Origin: Chitinophagaceae bacterium
Lineage (GTDB): Bacteria; Bacteroidota; Bacteroidia; Chitinophagales; Chitinophagaceae
NCBI GenBank assembly: GCA_019638615.1
Contig: JAHBTL010000033.1
Coordinates: 1 to 64,000, forward strand
DNA length: 64,000 nucleotides
Direction of reading: 5' to 3'
Shown: positions 17,800-26,957 of the stretch, one piece after another
Position numbering within the stretch: position 1 is the first letter of the stretch
Layout: each line of letters begins with the position of its first letter
Program-made: the position numbers and the translations under genes
The notes under the pieces: model-generated
What the model was told of the DNA's origin: nothing
The model's input: only the letters and a program-made list of their open reading frames with translations
The model's database searches: none

Positions 17800-17830
17800 A
17801 GCTGAATAAATTTTAGAGAGGCGCAAATTT

Positions 17831-17875
17831 CCTAAATAATAGCCAGATATTAATATTTTATTTGGCTTATTTAGG
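17831..17875. promoter_or_regulatory. inverted repeat upstream of leuC
   Basis: CCTAAATAATAGCCA (17831-17845) pairs with TGGCTTATTTAGG (17863-17875), 13 bp with a 2-nt bulge, enclosing an AT-rich 17-nt loop. On the minus strand it lies directly upstream of GAAATTTG (17824-17831), a near match to the -7 box, so it covers the expected -15 to -50 region. An operator is more likely than an attenuator, because it precedes the probable transcription start. Confidence 0.4.
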
Positions 17876-18190
17876 CATGTTAATGTGAAAATTCAGCATA
17901 AAGCTAACAATTGTTTGGGTTTTGGGAAAGAATTTGGAATGCACCCGGCTTTTGGAGCAAAGGAATGGGATTCAATCGCCAATGCCGGATAGGAGAGAGC
18001 CAGGGGTGAGGCGACTAGCCGAATTTCAAACGTTTATTACAATTTACCGGGCAACAGTGATTTTTTTAATTTGACCCGTTGCGCCAATCGGTTCATCTAT
18101 GAGAATGATAAAAGGTGCAGGAGTAAATATAATATAAAGCTGCCAACCTTATGACCTTCATAATAGGTTCATACCATAAATCCAACCTTA
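17876..18190. other. gene-free spacer between leuC and the IS200-type gene
   Basis: 315 bp without a credible gene. A REP-like remnant (GGAGAGAGCCAGGGGTGAGG) lies at 17993-18012. A small hairpin (AACCTTAT / ATAATAGGTT) at 18145-18168 just beyond the transposase 3' end may be a mobile-element end. Confidence 0.4.
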
Positions 18191-18640
18191 TTAGCTTATC
18201 ATATCCCATTTGAGCGTTTTCTGGTAATGTTTTAAAAACTTATTATATTCTTCAGCAAAACTCATTTTTTGGTGATGCATTGGCTGATTCAGAATGTATT
18301 TGCATACTCTGTCTACATCTGTTTTCGAAACAGAAAAGGCAGATGCCGATTGTTGCCACGCAAATTTCTCCATGCATAATTTATTATCATGAATGAATTT
18401 TGTGGAACTATCTGCTATAATAGTAAGCATCGTCTCTTCTGAAATTCTGGATGAACGGGAGATGAGGAGGTGCGCATGTTCAGGGTTAGCATAAATGCTA
18501 TATAATTTTGAATTATTGTTATTAACTATGCCGGTAATATACTTTTCGAGTCTTTCACGATAATTTTCGGTAATCAGCGGCACACGTTTTTGAGTTATCA
18601 AAATAAAATGAGTATACAGATTGTAATATTCTATTTTCAT
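18191..18640 (-). CDS. IS200/IS605-type single-strand transposase (Y1_Tnp)
   Basis: 149 residues. The HUH motif is visible in NPEHAHLLIS (His-Ala-His, ~53-62), and a C-terminal helix carries the probable catalytic Tyr in DRVCKYILNQPMHHQKM. FAWQQSASAFSVSKTDVD matches the Bacteroidota TnpA pattern before the tyrosine helix. These enzymes cut and join single-stranded DNA at hairpins. No TnpB lies beside it. Short palindromes on both sides (18145-18168 and 18703-18747) could be its ends, but they do not match each other. Activity unknown. Confidence 0.85.
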   Translation of the reverse strand: MKIEYYNLYTHFILITQKRVPLITENYRERLEKYITGIVNNNNSKLYSIYANPEHAHLLISRSSRISEETMLTIIADSSTKFIHDNKLCMEKFAWQQSASAFSVSKTDVDRVCKYILNQPMHHQKMSFAEEYNKFLKHYQKTLKWDMIS

Positions 18641-18702
18641 GGTTAGCTATTTTATAAGGTAATAAGGTAAATTAAGTAATCACTCGTCTGTTACTAAGGT
18701 AA

Positions 18703-18747
18703 TACTATTTTGGTGATAAAGTACTTTGACTGCATCTCAAAATAGTA
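18703..18747. repeat. inverted repeat upstream of the IS200-type gene
   Basis: Perfect 10-bp arms TACTATTTTG (18703-18712) and CAAAATAGTA (18738-18747) around 25 nt. Candidate stem-loop end of the element. Confidence 0.45.
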
Positions 18748-18858
18748 ATTATCCAGGATACACTTTTTGTGCAAGATGGCTATTGAGTGCACGCACATCT
18801 CCTTGCAAAGATTTAGCAGTATTGCTTTGCGCATAGCCCGCCCGGTCGTCAAATCCTT

Positions 18859-21630
18859 TTAAGGTTTGTTTAGTGCTTTACCTGTAATATGATAGACACC
18901 CGATCCCAGCTCCAGCCGTGGTTGTGATACCGCCTTGCGGTTCAGTTGAATATTTCCGCCAAATTTTGCAGGTATATATACCGTGGCATTTGTGTTGGGT
19001 GGGATAGTAAAGCGCCAGTTAAATTGGTCGCCTTCTATTTTCCAGTCGCTTTCAATTATGCCGAATAAAGATTTAAAAGACGTGTTCACGAATGTAAGAT
19101 CGTTCGCAGGATATGGCTTTAAAATAATGTGTTTAAAGCCGGGTTGCTCCGGGTCGTAGTTAATGCCACCCAGTGTCTGATAGCACCAGGCTTCAAAATT
19201 TCCCGATAATATCTTCTGACTTTCACCATTCATGCCAGGCCCTGTTGTATCGGAGTTCCACAGTTCCCAACTTGTAGTGGCGCCCTTCGAAACCATATAC
19301 CCCCAACTGGGCAAATCGGTACGGGTGGCGATCGTATAGGCTACATCCGGCCGGCCGATATTGGTAAGCACCTGCATCTGCCATTGCATGCCTATCAATC
19401 CCACGGAAGTATGTCCTTTGCGGGTTTCCATGATGTCTTTTACCAGGTTGGCAATTACTTTTTCCTTATGTTCATCCGGAACCAGTCCAAAGGCTAACGG
19501 TAAAACGTAAGCGCATTGTGAGCCGCTTTCGTATACACCGGTTGCCTTGTCCAGGAAACGGTTGTTAAAGGCAGTGTATATTTTATCTGCCAGTTCCCTG
19601 AATTTGGCTTCATCGTTTTGATATCCTGCTATTTTGGCGGCCCGTTGAACGATCCTGCAATTGTTATATAAATAAGCTGTTCCCAGTAATCCCTTGGGGG
19701 TTTGTTCTCCCGATCCTCCCATATTAATGGCGTTCACCCAATCGCCGTAATCACATTTATCGGTTGTATGGTCAGGCTTCAGGTAAGTTTGAGTAGTGAA
19801 CTCCACAAAGCGTTTCATCATGTTGTAGTTGCTTTGCAGTATCCTTACATCCCCGTAAAAGCTGTACATCCAGTCGGGTATAACAGTGGCAACGCTGGGC
19901 CACAAAATACCTTTGCTGTTGAAGGTCCAGTAAGGGGGCAATATTTCCTGCAGGCTGCCGTCATCCGCCTGGTGCGCCCTGTAATTATGCAGGAAGTGAT
20001 CGTAAAAATTCGCCACGTTAAAAGCCCAGCCCTCACTTTCCGAAGTTTTAGAAGGATGCCCGCTCCAGGGCATTCTTTCATCGCGGTCGGGCTCCATAGG
20101 TAAGCTTCGGTTCTGCATGCGTGTTCCCCATCGCGCATTCATATAAATGCGGTTCAGCAGTTCACTGGAAGAAGCAAATTCCCCGGTTTTTTCAAAATCG
20201 GTATGTATCACCAGTCCCTCGAAATTATCTGTACCGGGTGTTCCGGGAAATCCTTCCACCTGTACCCAGCGGGTAGCATTTCCTTTAAAGCGGGGATGCC
20301 ATATTTCAGTACCTTCTCCTTTAAGCGTGTAGATGTCCGTATTTAAAGCGCTGCGGTCGTTCTGGTATTTTAAGGTACCGTCCGGTAATATATTAAAGCT
20401 CGAATGCATTTTTACCATGGTTCCCCTCTTTCCCCTCACCTTAAGACGAACAGATCCGTAAAATGCCTGCCCGAAATCCACCATCCATATGCCCGGCTTG
20501 GGTTGCAGTAGCTGCCTGGGCTTTAAAACTTCGGTGATGCGTATGGGTTCTACCAGTTGGGCTTCCATTGTACCGCCCGGCGCAGGTAATATTTCCGCAG
20601 GCTTCCATTCGCGATCATTAAAGCCCGCATTGCTCCACCCCGGCATTTCCATCCGGGCATCATATTCTTCGCCGTCGTATTCGTTATTGGCCCTTATGGG
20701 ACCATTGGCCGAGACTTTCCATTGCCCGTCTGTTACAATGCTCTCTTTTGTACCATCACTGTATTGTATGTGCAGCTGCATCAATGCTCTTGGATAACCG
20801 TAATCATGCATGGGTACAGGCACTTTTTTCCGGGGCGCGAAAAAGCGCCCGTTGCCTAATACAATGCCTATTGCATTACCGCCATTCTTAAGCCGGGTGC
20901 TCACATCAAAACAGGAATACAATAATCTTTTGTCGTAGCCGGACAGTGCCGGGTTCATGAGCTGATCACTGACCAACCGACCATTCATATACATATCATA
21001 AAAACCAACGCCGCATATATATACATAAGCGCGTTGTATTTTTTTGCTGATGCTGAATTCCTTTCGTAACATTCTTGCAGCCAACCGCCGGTGTTCTGTT
21101 GCCGTATCTTTTATTTCATCATCTCCATTCAACCCGATCCATTTTGCTTTCCAGTCGTATTTATTTAGCAGTCCCATTGTCCACATAGCAGGCTCGCTCC
21201 AGCCTGAAGCTACCTCTTTACCGCTCTTCGAAGTTGTCCATACTTTCACTTTCCAGTAGCAACGCATTTCAGTCTGCAACGCTTTCGCGGGTTTTCCCTT
21301 TCCCGCTTTTCCGAATAATACATGCGTGGAGCTGGCAGACGGTACTTTTTTAGAATCCCATATATCACCTGTGTCTTTTTTTAATAATTCAGGAGAAGAT
21401 GCCACCAGGATATGATAAGCGGTTTGATGAACATCGGTTAAACCGCTGCTTTCCGGCACTTTGATGATCCATCCAAGAGCGGGATCAGGAATATCTATAC
21501 CTAAAGGGTTATGGAGGTATTGACAACGCAATGCGGCAACGGCAGGGGCCTGGCTTTTTACCTGGGCCATACAAACGGCATTCAGTAATACAAACAGCAA
21601 CCAGCCTTTAAGTATTTTTTTCAGCTTCAT
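18859..21630 (-). CDS. alpha-L-rhamnosidase, GH78 family, secreted
   Basis: 923 residues from the ATG at 21630, which starts a signal peptide (MKLKKILKGWLLFVLLNAVC). The frame extends to 21669 but those codons are not signal-like. The domain order is that of GH78: N-terminal beta domains (~30-440) with LRCQYLHNPLGIDIPDPALGW, then the (alpha/alpha)6 catalytic domain. Its acid/base region shows DRDERMPWSGH (~514-524; the classical form is DERxGWxGD), and TTSWELWNSD (~790) carries a conserved Glu. A C-terminal beta domain ends the protein. It removes terminal alpha-L-rhamnose from glycans or glycosides, probably in the periplasm or on the surface. Last gene of the sugar locus. Confidence 0.92.
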   Translation of the reverse strand: MKLKKILKGWLLFVLLNAVCMAQVKSQAPAVAALRCQYLHNPLGIDIPDPALGWIIKVPESSGLTDVHQTAYHILVASSPELLKKDTGDIWDSKKVPSASSTHVLFGKAGKGKPAKALQTEMRCYWKVKVWTTSKSGKEVASGWSEPAMWTMGLLNKYDWKAKWIGLNGDDEIKDTATEHRRLAARMLRKEFSISKKIQRAYVYICGVGFYDMYMNGRLVSDQLMNPALSGYDKRLLYSCFDVSTRLKNGGNAIGIVLGNGRFFAPRKKVPVPMHDYGYPRALMQLHIQYSDGTKESIVTDGQWKVSANGPIRANNEYDGEEYDARMEMPGWSNAGFNDREWKPAEILPAPGGTMEAQLVEPIRITEVLKPRQLLQPKPGIWMVDFGQAFYGSVRLKVRGKRGTMVKMHSSFNILPDGTLKYQNDRSALNTDIYTLKGEGTEIWHPRFKGNATRWVQVEGFPGTPGTDNFEGLVIHTDFEKTGEFASSSELLNRIYMNARWGTRMQNRSLPMEPDRDERMPWSGHPSKTSESEGWAFNVANFYDHFLHNYRAHQADDGSLQEILPPYWTFNSKGILWPSVATVIPDWMYSFYGDVRILQSNYNMMKRFVEFTTQTYLKPDHTTDKCDYGDWVNAINMGGSGEQTPKGLLGTAYLYNNCRIVQRAAKIAGYQNDEAKFRELADKIYTAFNNRFLDKATGVYESGSQCAYVLPLAFGLVPDEHKEKVIANLVKDIMETRKGHTSVGLIGMQWQMQVLTNIGRPDVAYTIATRTDLPSWGYMVSKGATTSWELWNSDTTGPGMNGESQKILSGNFEAWCYQTLGGINYDPEQPGFKHIILKPYPANDLTFVNTSFKSLFGIIESDWKIEGDQFNWRFTIPPNTNATVYIPAKFGGNIQLNRKAVSQPRLELGSGVYHITGKALNKP

Positions 21631-21917
21631 CACAACTATTAAAAGAGTTTCAAATAAAAGTAAGCTCAACTGAGTGTATTTACTTTATTGATCCATCGTA
21701 CTTACACCGCAAGCGCAACCGGTTGTAGTTATTTGTCAACAGCATTTTCTGCCGTGTCATAGGTACAGCCCCTCAAGGGTAGCACCTACGGTGCAAAGAT
21801 AGCAGAGACTGGTTTTTACAAACGGTCTGCCTCTATGAGGCAGTAATAGCCGATTTCTTACATCTCTCTTACATTGACGGTGGTGAGGCCTGCCCGGCTG
21901 CGTCATCCGGGCGGGTA
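21631..21917. other. spacer between susD and the rhamnosidase gene
   Basis: No gene seen. It holds a perfect CAACCGGTTG palindrome (21716-21725), about 85 bp upstream of the rhamnosidase ATG and possibly an operator. REP-like pieces (AGGTACAGCCCCTCAAGGGT, TGCCTCTATGAGGCA) and a GC-rich stem (CCTGCCCGG/CCGGGCGGG near 21890-21915) also occur. Together with the terminator next to it, this suggests the rhamnosidase has its own promoter. Confidence 0.4.
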
Positions 21918-21963
21918 CTGTAAAAAAGAAGAACAGGAAATAATAATATTATTATCTCCTGTT
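21918..21963 (-). terminator. intrinsic terminator of the first susCD pair
   Basis: A 16-bp stem on the minus strand (AACAGGAGATAATAAT with its complement, one G-T pair, 21932-21963) is followed by CTTCTTTTTTAC. It lies 26 bp after the susD stop. Confidence 0.75.
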
Positions 21964-21988
21964 ACAATAATAGCCCCTGAAATTCTGA

Positions 21989-23539
21989 TTAATACCCGGG
22001 ATTTTGCTCTAACTTACTATTAATCTGTAATTCCCTGAATGGAATTGGATATACCAGCCTTTTTTCGGTAATATCTGTAAAGGCCTGCGGTATCAACCAG
22101 GGGTATAAAGCTTTCATCTCCTGTCCGTATGCGTTCATCACCTGAAGCGCCATACCGGTACGTATCAAATCCGTCCACCTGTGATTTTCAAAGGCAAGTT
22201 CATGGCGCATTTCATCAGCAACATTCTCTTTTGTTGCTACACTTAAATCGGCCAAGCCTGCTCTTCTCCTTACACGATTTAAATAAGGCAATGCATCTCC
22301 CTCTTTGCCCTGCTCAACCAACGCTTCTGCCAGCAACAATAAAGCGCCTGAAAAACGATAAACCGGCCAATTGTCGTTCGTATTCCATTCTTTTGTGTAA
22401 GGAGGATGCAGGTATTTTCTTATAAAATAATAGTAAACTTTACCCGGCGGCGGCACATATCCATTTGCATCTTTTACGGTTTCAGTGGTAAAGAAATCAC
22501 CATCCATTACACCTTCGGCAACCGCTATAGAAGCATTGAGCCTTTCGTCGTCGGTTTCATAAGAATCAACAAGTTCCTGTGTTGGAATATTCCATCCGCC
22601 ACTTCTTAATCCACCGGCAATGCTTACCCCATTTATACCAAGTATGGCAGCAGGGTTGGTCGTTTTAGGGATAAACCTCCACATAAAATCACTTTGTTGC
22701 CCTGCATCCCCGGCCTGGTATTGTACTTCAAAAATCGATTCCTTATTGTTTTTATTCGTAGGGCTGAATACATCAGCATAATCATCCAACAGATCGTAAT
22801 TCATATTCACGATATCTTTCAGATGAATTTCTGCCTGGTCGTACTGCCTGGTTGGTTTAGACATATACGCGTATGCCAGTAGCATTTTAGCTGCCCCCTT
22901 ACTGGCCCTGCCCGACTGAGGAAAAGAAGTTACTGTTGCCAGGTTATCAGCAGCAACCTGTGCATCGGCAATGATTTGATCATACACAGCGGCAGCAGAA
23001 GATCTTTCCAGGAAAGAAGCTTCTTCCGACACCACCTCTTCCACATGCAAAGGCACGCCGCCAAAATGGGTTACAAGGTCGAAATAATAAAACGCACGGA
23101 GGAACATAGCCTCACCAATGATTCGCTTCTTGGCGTCTTCCGGCATTTCAACATTCTGGATTCTGCCTATAATTGCATTGGCCCGCGAAATACCGGTATA
23201 ATTAGTACCCCACCTGTTACCGGGATTATTGGGCTGTACGCTTGTATTGGCATCGTCCATAAACTGAACAAGCACTTCTACGCTCATATATGTACCCCTG
23301 TCTGCAGGGTAAATAATAAAAAATGTATTGTCAGACCGCATCTCATCCTGGTAAATCCCAATGGTGGCGATGGTACGTAAAGGTTGGTATGCACCATACA
23401 GGGCCTGCTCGAAATCGTTTTGATTACGAAAAAACGTTGCAGAGCTCTGATAAGTTTCCGGAACCAGGTTAAGAAAATCCTTTTTGCAGGAAGTAATGCT
23501 GATTGCTCCTGCAATGAATATATATGCTAACTTTTTCAT
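21989..23539 (-). CDS. SusD/RagB-family outer-membrane lipoprotein
   Basis: 516 residues. Lipobox ISITSC with the lipidated Cys18. The N-terminal KKDFLNLVPETYQSSATFF and FEQALYGAYQPLR, the TPR-like helices (AKKRIIGEAMFLRAFYYFDLVTHFGGVPL) and the C-terminal RHELAFENHRWTDLIRTG are SusD hallmarks. It acts as the glycan-binding lid over its SusC partner, encoded 23 bp upstream. Substrate is not readable but context suggests a rhamnose- or apiose-containing glycan. Confidence 0.95.
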   Translation of the reverse strand: MKKLAYIFIAGAISITSCKKDFLNLVPETYQSSATFFRNQNDFEQALYGAYQPLRTIATIGIYQDEMRSDNTFFIIYPADRGTYMSVEVLVQFMDDANTSVQPNNPGNRWGTNYTGISRANAIIGRIQNVEMPEDAKKRIIGEAMFLRAFYYFDLVTHFGGVPLHVEEVVSEEASFLERSSAAAVYDQIIADAQVAADNLATVTSFPQSGRASKGAAKMLLAYAYMSKPTRQYDQAEIHLKDIVNMNYDLLDDYADVFSPTNKNNKESIFEVQYQAGDAGQQSDFMWRFIPKTTNPAAILGINGVSIAGGLRSGGWNIPTQELVDSYETDDERLNASIAVAEGVMDGDFFTTETVKDANGYVPPPGKVYYYFIRKYLHPPYTKEWNTNDNWPVYRFSGALLLLAEALVEQGKEGDALPYLNRVRRRAGLADLSVATKENVADEMRHELAFENHRWTDLIRTGMALQVMNAYGQEMKALYPWLIPQAFTDITEKRLVYPIPFRELQINSKLEQNPGY

Positions 23540-23562
23540 AATGCTATTGTTGTAGAGATGGT

Positions 23563-26500
23563 TTAGAAATTCACATTCAATCCTACCGAATACACTTTGG
23601 CTATCGGAAATGCAGTAAAATCGCGTCCCTGGCTGATACCATTTAATCCATTAGAACTTGCTTCAGGATTCATACCCGGGTATTTGGTAAACATAAAAGC
23701 ATTTTGAAGGCTCACGTAAATTCTTGCACCTTTCAGATAGTTGTTGCTTTTTACAGGTACGGTGTATCCAAGAGATATGTTTTTTACTGCAAGGAAAGTG
23801 GCATCAAAAACCTGTCTTGTAGTAAAATTCCTGAAATCTTCGGTCGTACCCGCACGTGTTCTGGGAATATTCCCTTTTCCCGGATTTTCCTCCGACCTCC
23901 ATCTTTCCGCTACTTCTTTTCTAACATTAAACACACCATCCAGGTTTTCGGTAGATTGAAATGCCTCATCTGTTATATCTCCGCCCACAGCACCAGCCAT
24001 GGTAATGTTAAGATCGAAAGCCTTGTAGCTAAGCGTATTTATCATACCGTACACGAAATCCGGATTAGGATCACCAATAAAAGTTCTGTCATAAGCGTCA
24101 ATTTTATTATCTGGTTTTCCCTCAGGTCCACTTATGTCTTTGAATCTTGCAGTACCCACCATGGATGTAACCCCATGCGGCTGCGTCTCATATTCCTGTT
24201 GTGTCATGTAAACACCATCGTTAATATAGCCATAAAATTGGCCCATTGGCCGGCCAACGGCAGTTCTGTTGGGATCCCAGTACAAACCCACCGCTCCGAT
24301 CGGGGCATCGTTGGTTCCCAGCTTTTTTACAATATTCCGGTTAAATGAAATATTGAAAGAGGTACTCCATTTAAAATTCCTTCCTACTATGTTTTTTGTT
24401 TCCAATGCAAACTCATGTCCCCAGAAATTAAACTGTCCTATATTAGACTGAATACTGGTATAACCTGATTGAATCGGTATATCCACCGCATACAACAGCC
24501 CGTCTGTTTTTTTCCAGTAATAATCATATGTGAAAAATATGCGGTCATTGAACAGACCCAGGTCTAACCCGATATCAAACTGGGTAGTGGTTTCCCAGGT
24601 AAGCCCGTTGTTTCCGATAGCTGTAAGCGCTTTTCCGGAAACAGCTCCATCCTGGAAAACATAGGTAGAGGCCTGTACAGGTGCAAGGAAATTATAGTTA
24701 CCGATGTTTTCATTACCCAGCTTTCCATAACTCGCCCTGAGCTTTAACCAGGAAATGGGTTTAATATTTTGAACAAATCGTTCGTCGGAGGCTACCCAAC
24801 CAACAGAAACCGACGGGAAATTACCGTATTTGGCATCAGGTCCAAACTTTGATGAACCATCGCGCCGGAATGCAACTGACAAGAGATATTTGCCATCAAA
24901 ATTATAATTAAGCCTTCCAATATAAGACAACAACGCAGACTGGCTGATACCGGCAGTACCTATACGGGTAGTGGCTGCGTTTACCCATTGCACGTTATCG
25001 TCGGGGAAAAGTGAGCCGTCTATATTGCTGTTTTCATCAGTAAACTTCTGCGCTGAATAACCAAGGAATACATCAAAATTATGCTTATCAGCCAGCGACT
25101 TTGTATAGGTAAGTGAATTTTCAAGCAACCAGGTACGATATGCCCGGGTACTGTAGCTTCCTATAGGTGGCAAAGGCGGACGGGAACCCAGGCCGCCGCG
25201 CGAGGTGGAAGGTTGAAAAGTACGTTGTGTCATATTTCCAAAATCACCGTTGGCAGATATTTTATATTTTAAACCCTCAATGATTTCGTACTGGGCGAAA
25301 ATATTTCCCTGCAGGGTAGTGATCCGGTTAGGAGTAACCCTTTCTGTAACTACCCTGTAATAGTTCGGATTAGGGAACATTCCCGGAGAACTGAACAATA
25401 CGGGATAAGTGCCATCGTCATTTTTATATTTTAAAGTGGGATCCATCAGGTAAGCGTTCTGGATGATATTGCGTCCATTGCCCAACCCCGGTGTGATGTT
25501 GGAGCTTCGGTGTGAAACAGCTATATTCATTCCGAAAGTAAGCTTGTCTGTAGCATTGTAAATATTATTGGCTCTTGCTGTAAACCGGTCTGCATACGAA
25601 TTCAGCATCACCCCATCCTGCTTGTTATAGTTAAAATTTACTGTAGATTTAAGATCTTTTACACCTGAGGAAAGCGTAAGGTTATAATTCTGCGTCAAAG
25701 CTTCCCGCAGCAGCACATCAAACCAGTTGGTCCCGTCATTGGGGCCATATTGCTCGGGGTTTTGATATTGCTCCGGCACCCCTCCTGTATATCCTTCATA
25801 CCTGGCCATATCTTCATAAAACTCCTTTTTGAACTGTGCAAATTCCGGGGGGTTCATAAGGTCTGGTTTACCTCGATCTCCTACTACTTCCAGCCCGATA
25901 TTGGTACTGAACTCAATACTTTTTTTCCCATCCTTTGCTTGTTTTGTAGTAACCAGTATCACTCCGTTGGCAGCGCGGGAGCCATACAATGATGATGCAG
26001 ATGCATCCTTCAACAATGTTACCGATTCAATTTCATCTGGGCTGATGGCATTTAAACCGCTCATGGTAGGGAAACCGTCAACTACTACTAAAGGACTGTT
26101 ACCGGCATTGATAGAAGCTTGTCCGCGTACCCTGATAGATAAGCCTGCGCCTGGCTCGCCTGTATTTTGATTGATCTGTATACCGGCCATTCGTCCCTGC
26201 AATTTCTGACCAATATTCATTGCCGGCATGTCAGCCAGTTTCTCTGCATTTACCGTGCTGATAGCACCTGTTACCTCTCTTTTCTTTTGTGTGCCATAGC
26301 TTACTACAATTACTTCATCAAGATCCTGCTTTCCTGGCTGTAATGCAATGTTAAACTTTAATTGATCACCAACCACAAAACGTTGTGGAGTATAACTTAA
26401 ATAACTAAATACCAAAACAGCACCTTTTGATACATCAATTGTAAAATTACCTAAAGCATCTGTTTTGGTGCCCCGGCCTGTCCCCTCTGCTAATATTGAC

Positions 26501-26655
26501 ACTCCTGAAAGTGGCTTAGCGTCTGAAGAATCAATAACTGTTCCGGAAACTTTTACGGTAGTTTGTGAGTAAGAGGCAAAGTGGAAAAATAGTACCACAT
26601 ACAAGATAGCCCCACATTTTATCCAAATATGGCAGCAGTCGCGCTTTTTTTTCAT
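23563..26655 (-). CDS. SusC/RagA-family TonB-linked outer-membrane transporter
   Basis: 1030 residues. After a signal sequence (~1-30) comes a carboxypeptidase-regulatory-like beta domain (VSGTVIDSSDAKPLSGVSIL). The TonB box region is EVIVVSYGTQKKREVTGAI, followed by a plug domain (IRVRGQASINAGNSPLVVVD, LLKDASASSLYGSRAANGVI) and a 22-strand barrel ending in KVYSVGLNVNF. Imports oligosaccharide across the outer membrane using ExbBD-TonB energy. There is no N-terminal STN or anti-sigma module, so control is not through an ECF sigma pair. Upstream DNA includes a duplicated fragment of the bicupin gene end. Confidence 0.96.
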   Translation of the reverse strand: MKKKRDCCHIWIKCGAILYVVLFFHFASYSQTTVKVSGTVIDSSDAKPLSGVSILAEGTGRGTKTDALGNFTIDVSKGAVLVFSYLSYTPQRFVVGDQLKFNIALQPGKQDLDEVIVVSYGTQKKREVTGAISTVNAEKLADMPAMNIGQKLQGRMAGIQINQNTGEPGAGLSIRVRGQASINAGNSPLVVVDGFPTMSGLNAISPDEIESVTLLKDASASSLYGSRAANGVILVTTKQAKDGKKSIEFSTNIGLEVVGDRGKPDLMNPPEFAQFKKEFYEDMARYEGYTGGVPEQYQNPEQYGPNDGTNWFDVLLREALTQNYNLTLSSGVKDLKSTVNFNYNKQDGVMLNSYADRFTARANNIYNATDKLTFGMNIAVSHRSSNITPGLGNGRNIIQNAYLMDPTLKYKNDDGTYPVLFSSPGMFPNPNYYRVVTERVTPNRITTLQGNIFAQYEIIEGLKYKISANGDFGNMTQRTFQPSTSRGGLGSRPPLPPIGSYSTRAYRTWLLENSLTYTKSLADKHNFDVFLGYSAQKFTDENSNIDGSLFPDDNVQWVNAATTRIGTAGISQSALLSYIGRLNYNFDGKYLLSVAFRRDGSSKFGPDAKYGNFPSVSVGWVASDERFVQNIKPISWLKLRASYGKLGNENIGNYNFLAPVQASTYVFQDGAVSGKALTAIGNNGLTWETTTQFDIGLDLGLFNDRIFFTYDYYWKKTDGLLYAVDIPIQSGYTSIQSNIGQFNFWGHEFALETKNIVGRNFKWSTSFNISFNRNIVKKLGTNDAPIGAVGLYWDPNRTAVGRPMGQFYGYINDGVYMTQQEYETQPHGVTSMVGTARFKDISGPEGKPDNKIDAYDRTFIGDPNPDFVYGMINTLSYKAFDLNITMAGAVGGDITDEAFQSTENLDGVFNVRKEVAERWRSEENPGKGNIPRTRAGTTEDFRNFTTRQVFDATFLAVKNISLGYTVPVKSNNYLKGARIYVSLQNAFMFTKYPGMNPEASSNGLNGISQGRDFTAFPIAKVYSVGLNVNF

Positions 26656-26767
26656 GATGACAATTTTGGTTTTAGTTTATTATTTCATTCAGCTTTGAAA
26701 AAAATTGCAGAATTAATCATACACTCATGTGTGTAGATATATAAAATTACTCTACAGGTAGTGTCAT

Positions 26768-26914
26768 TAAAATGGACATCCTGACAATTCATTTATACTT
26801 TTTGACTAAACATATATTGGGTAGCATTGAGTCAAAAATAGCTTGCTGATCAACGGGTTTAAAAATCCGCTGCCGCTGTTCTTACAGGCATGGCTCCTGC
26901 ATACACCCATATCA
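26768..26914. repeat. direct repeat copy 1 (147 bp), with truncated bicupin 3' end
   Basis: About 94% identical (9 differences counted by eye) to 29998-30144, in the same orientation and 3230 bp apart. On the minus strand it encodes GVYAGAMPVRTAAADF-stop, the last residues of the bicupin protein (there WVYAGAMPVRTEVADF), with no gene in front. It also holds a TTTTTGACT/AGTCAAAAA inverted repeat. The rest of the 26656-26957 spacer contains an imperfect palindrome at 26720-26735 (TACACTCATGTGTGTA), 65 bp upstream of susC and possibly an operator. Confidence 0.85.
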
Positions 26915-26957
26915 CTGAATTGATTATCCCTAGCAGGCTGCTATTTGTTTTTTTCTT

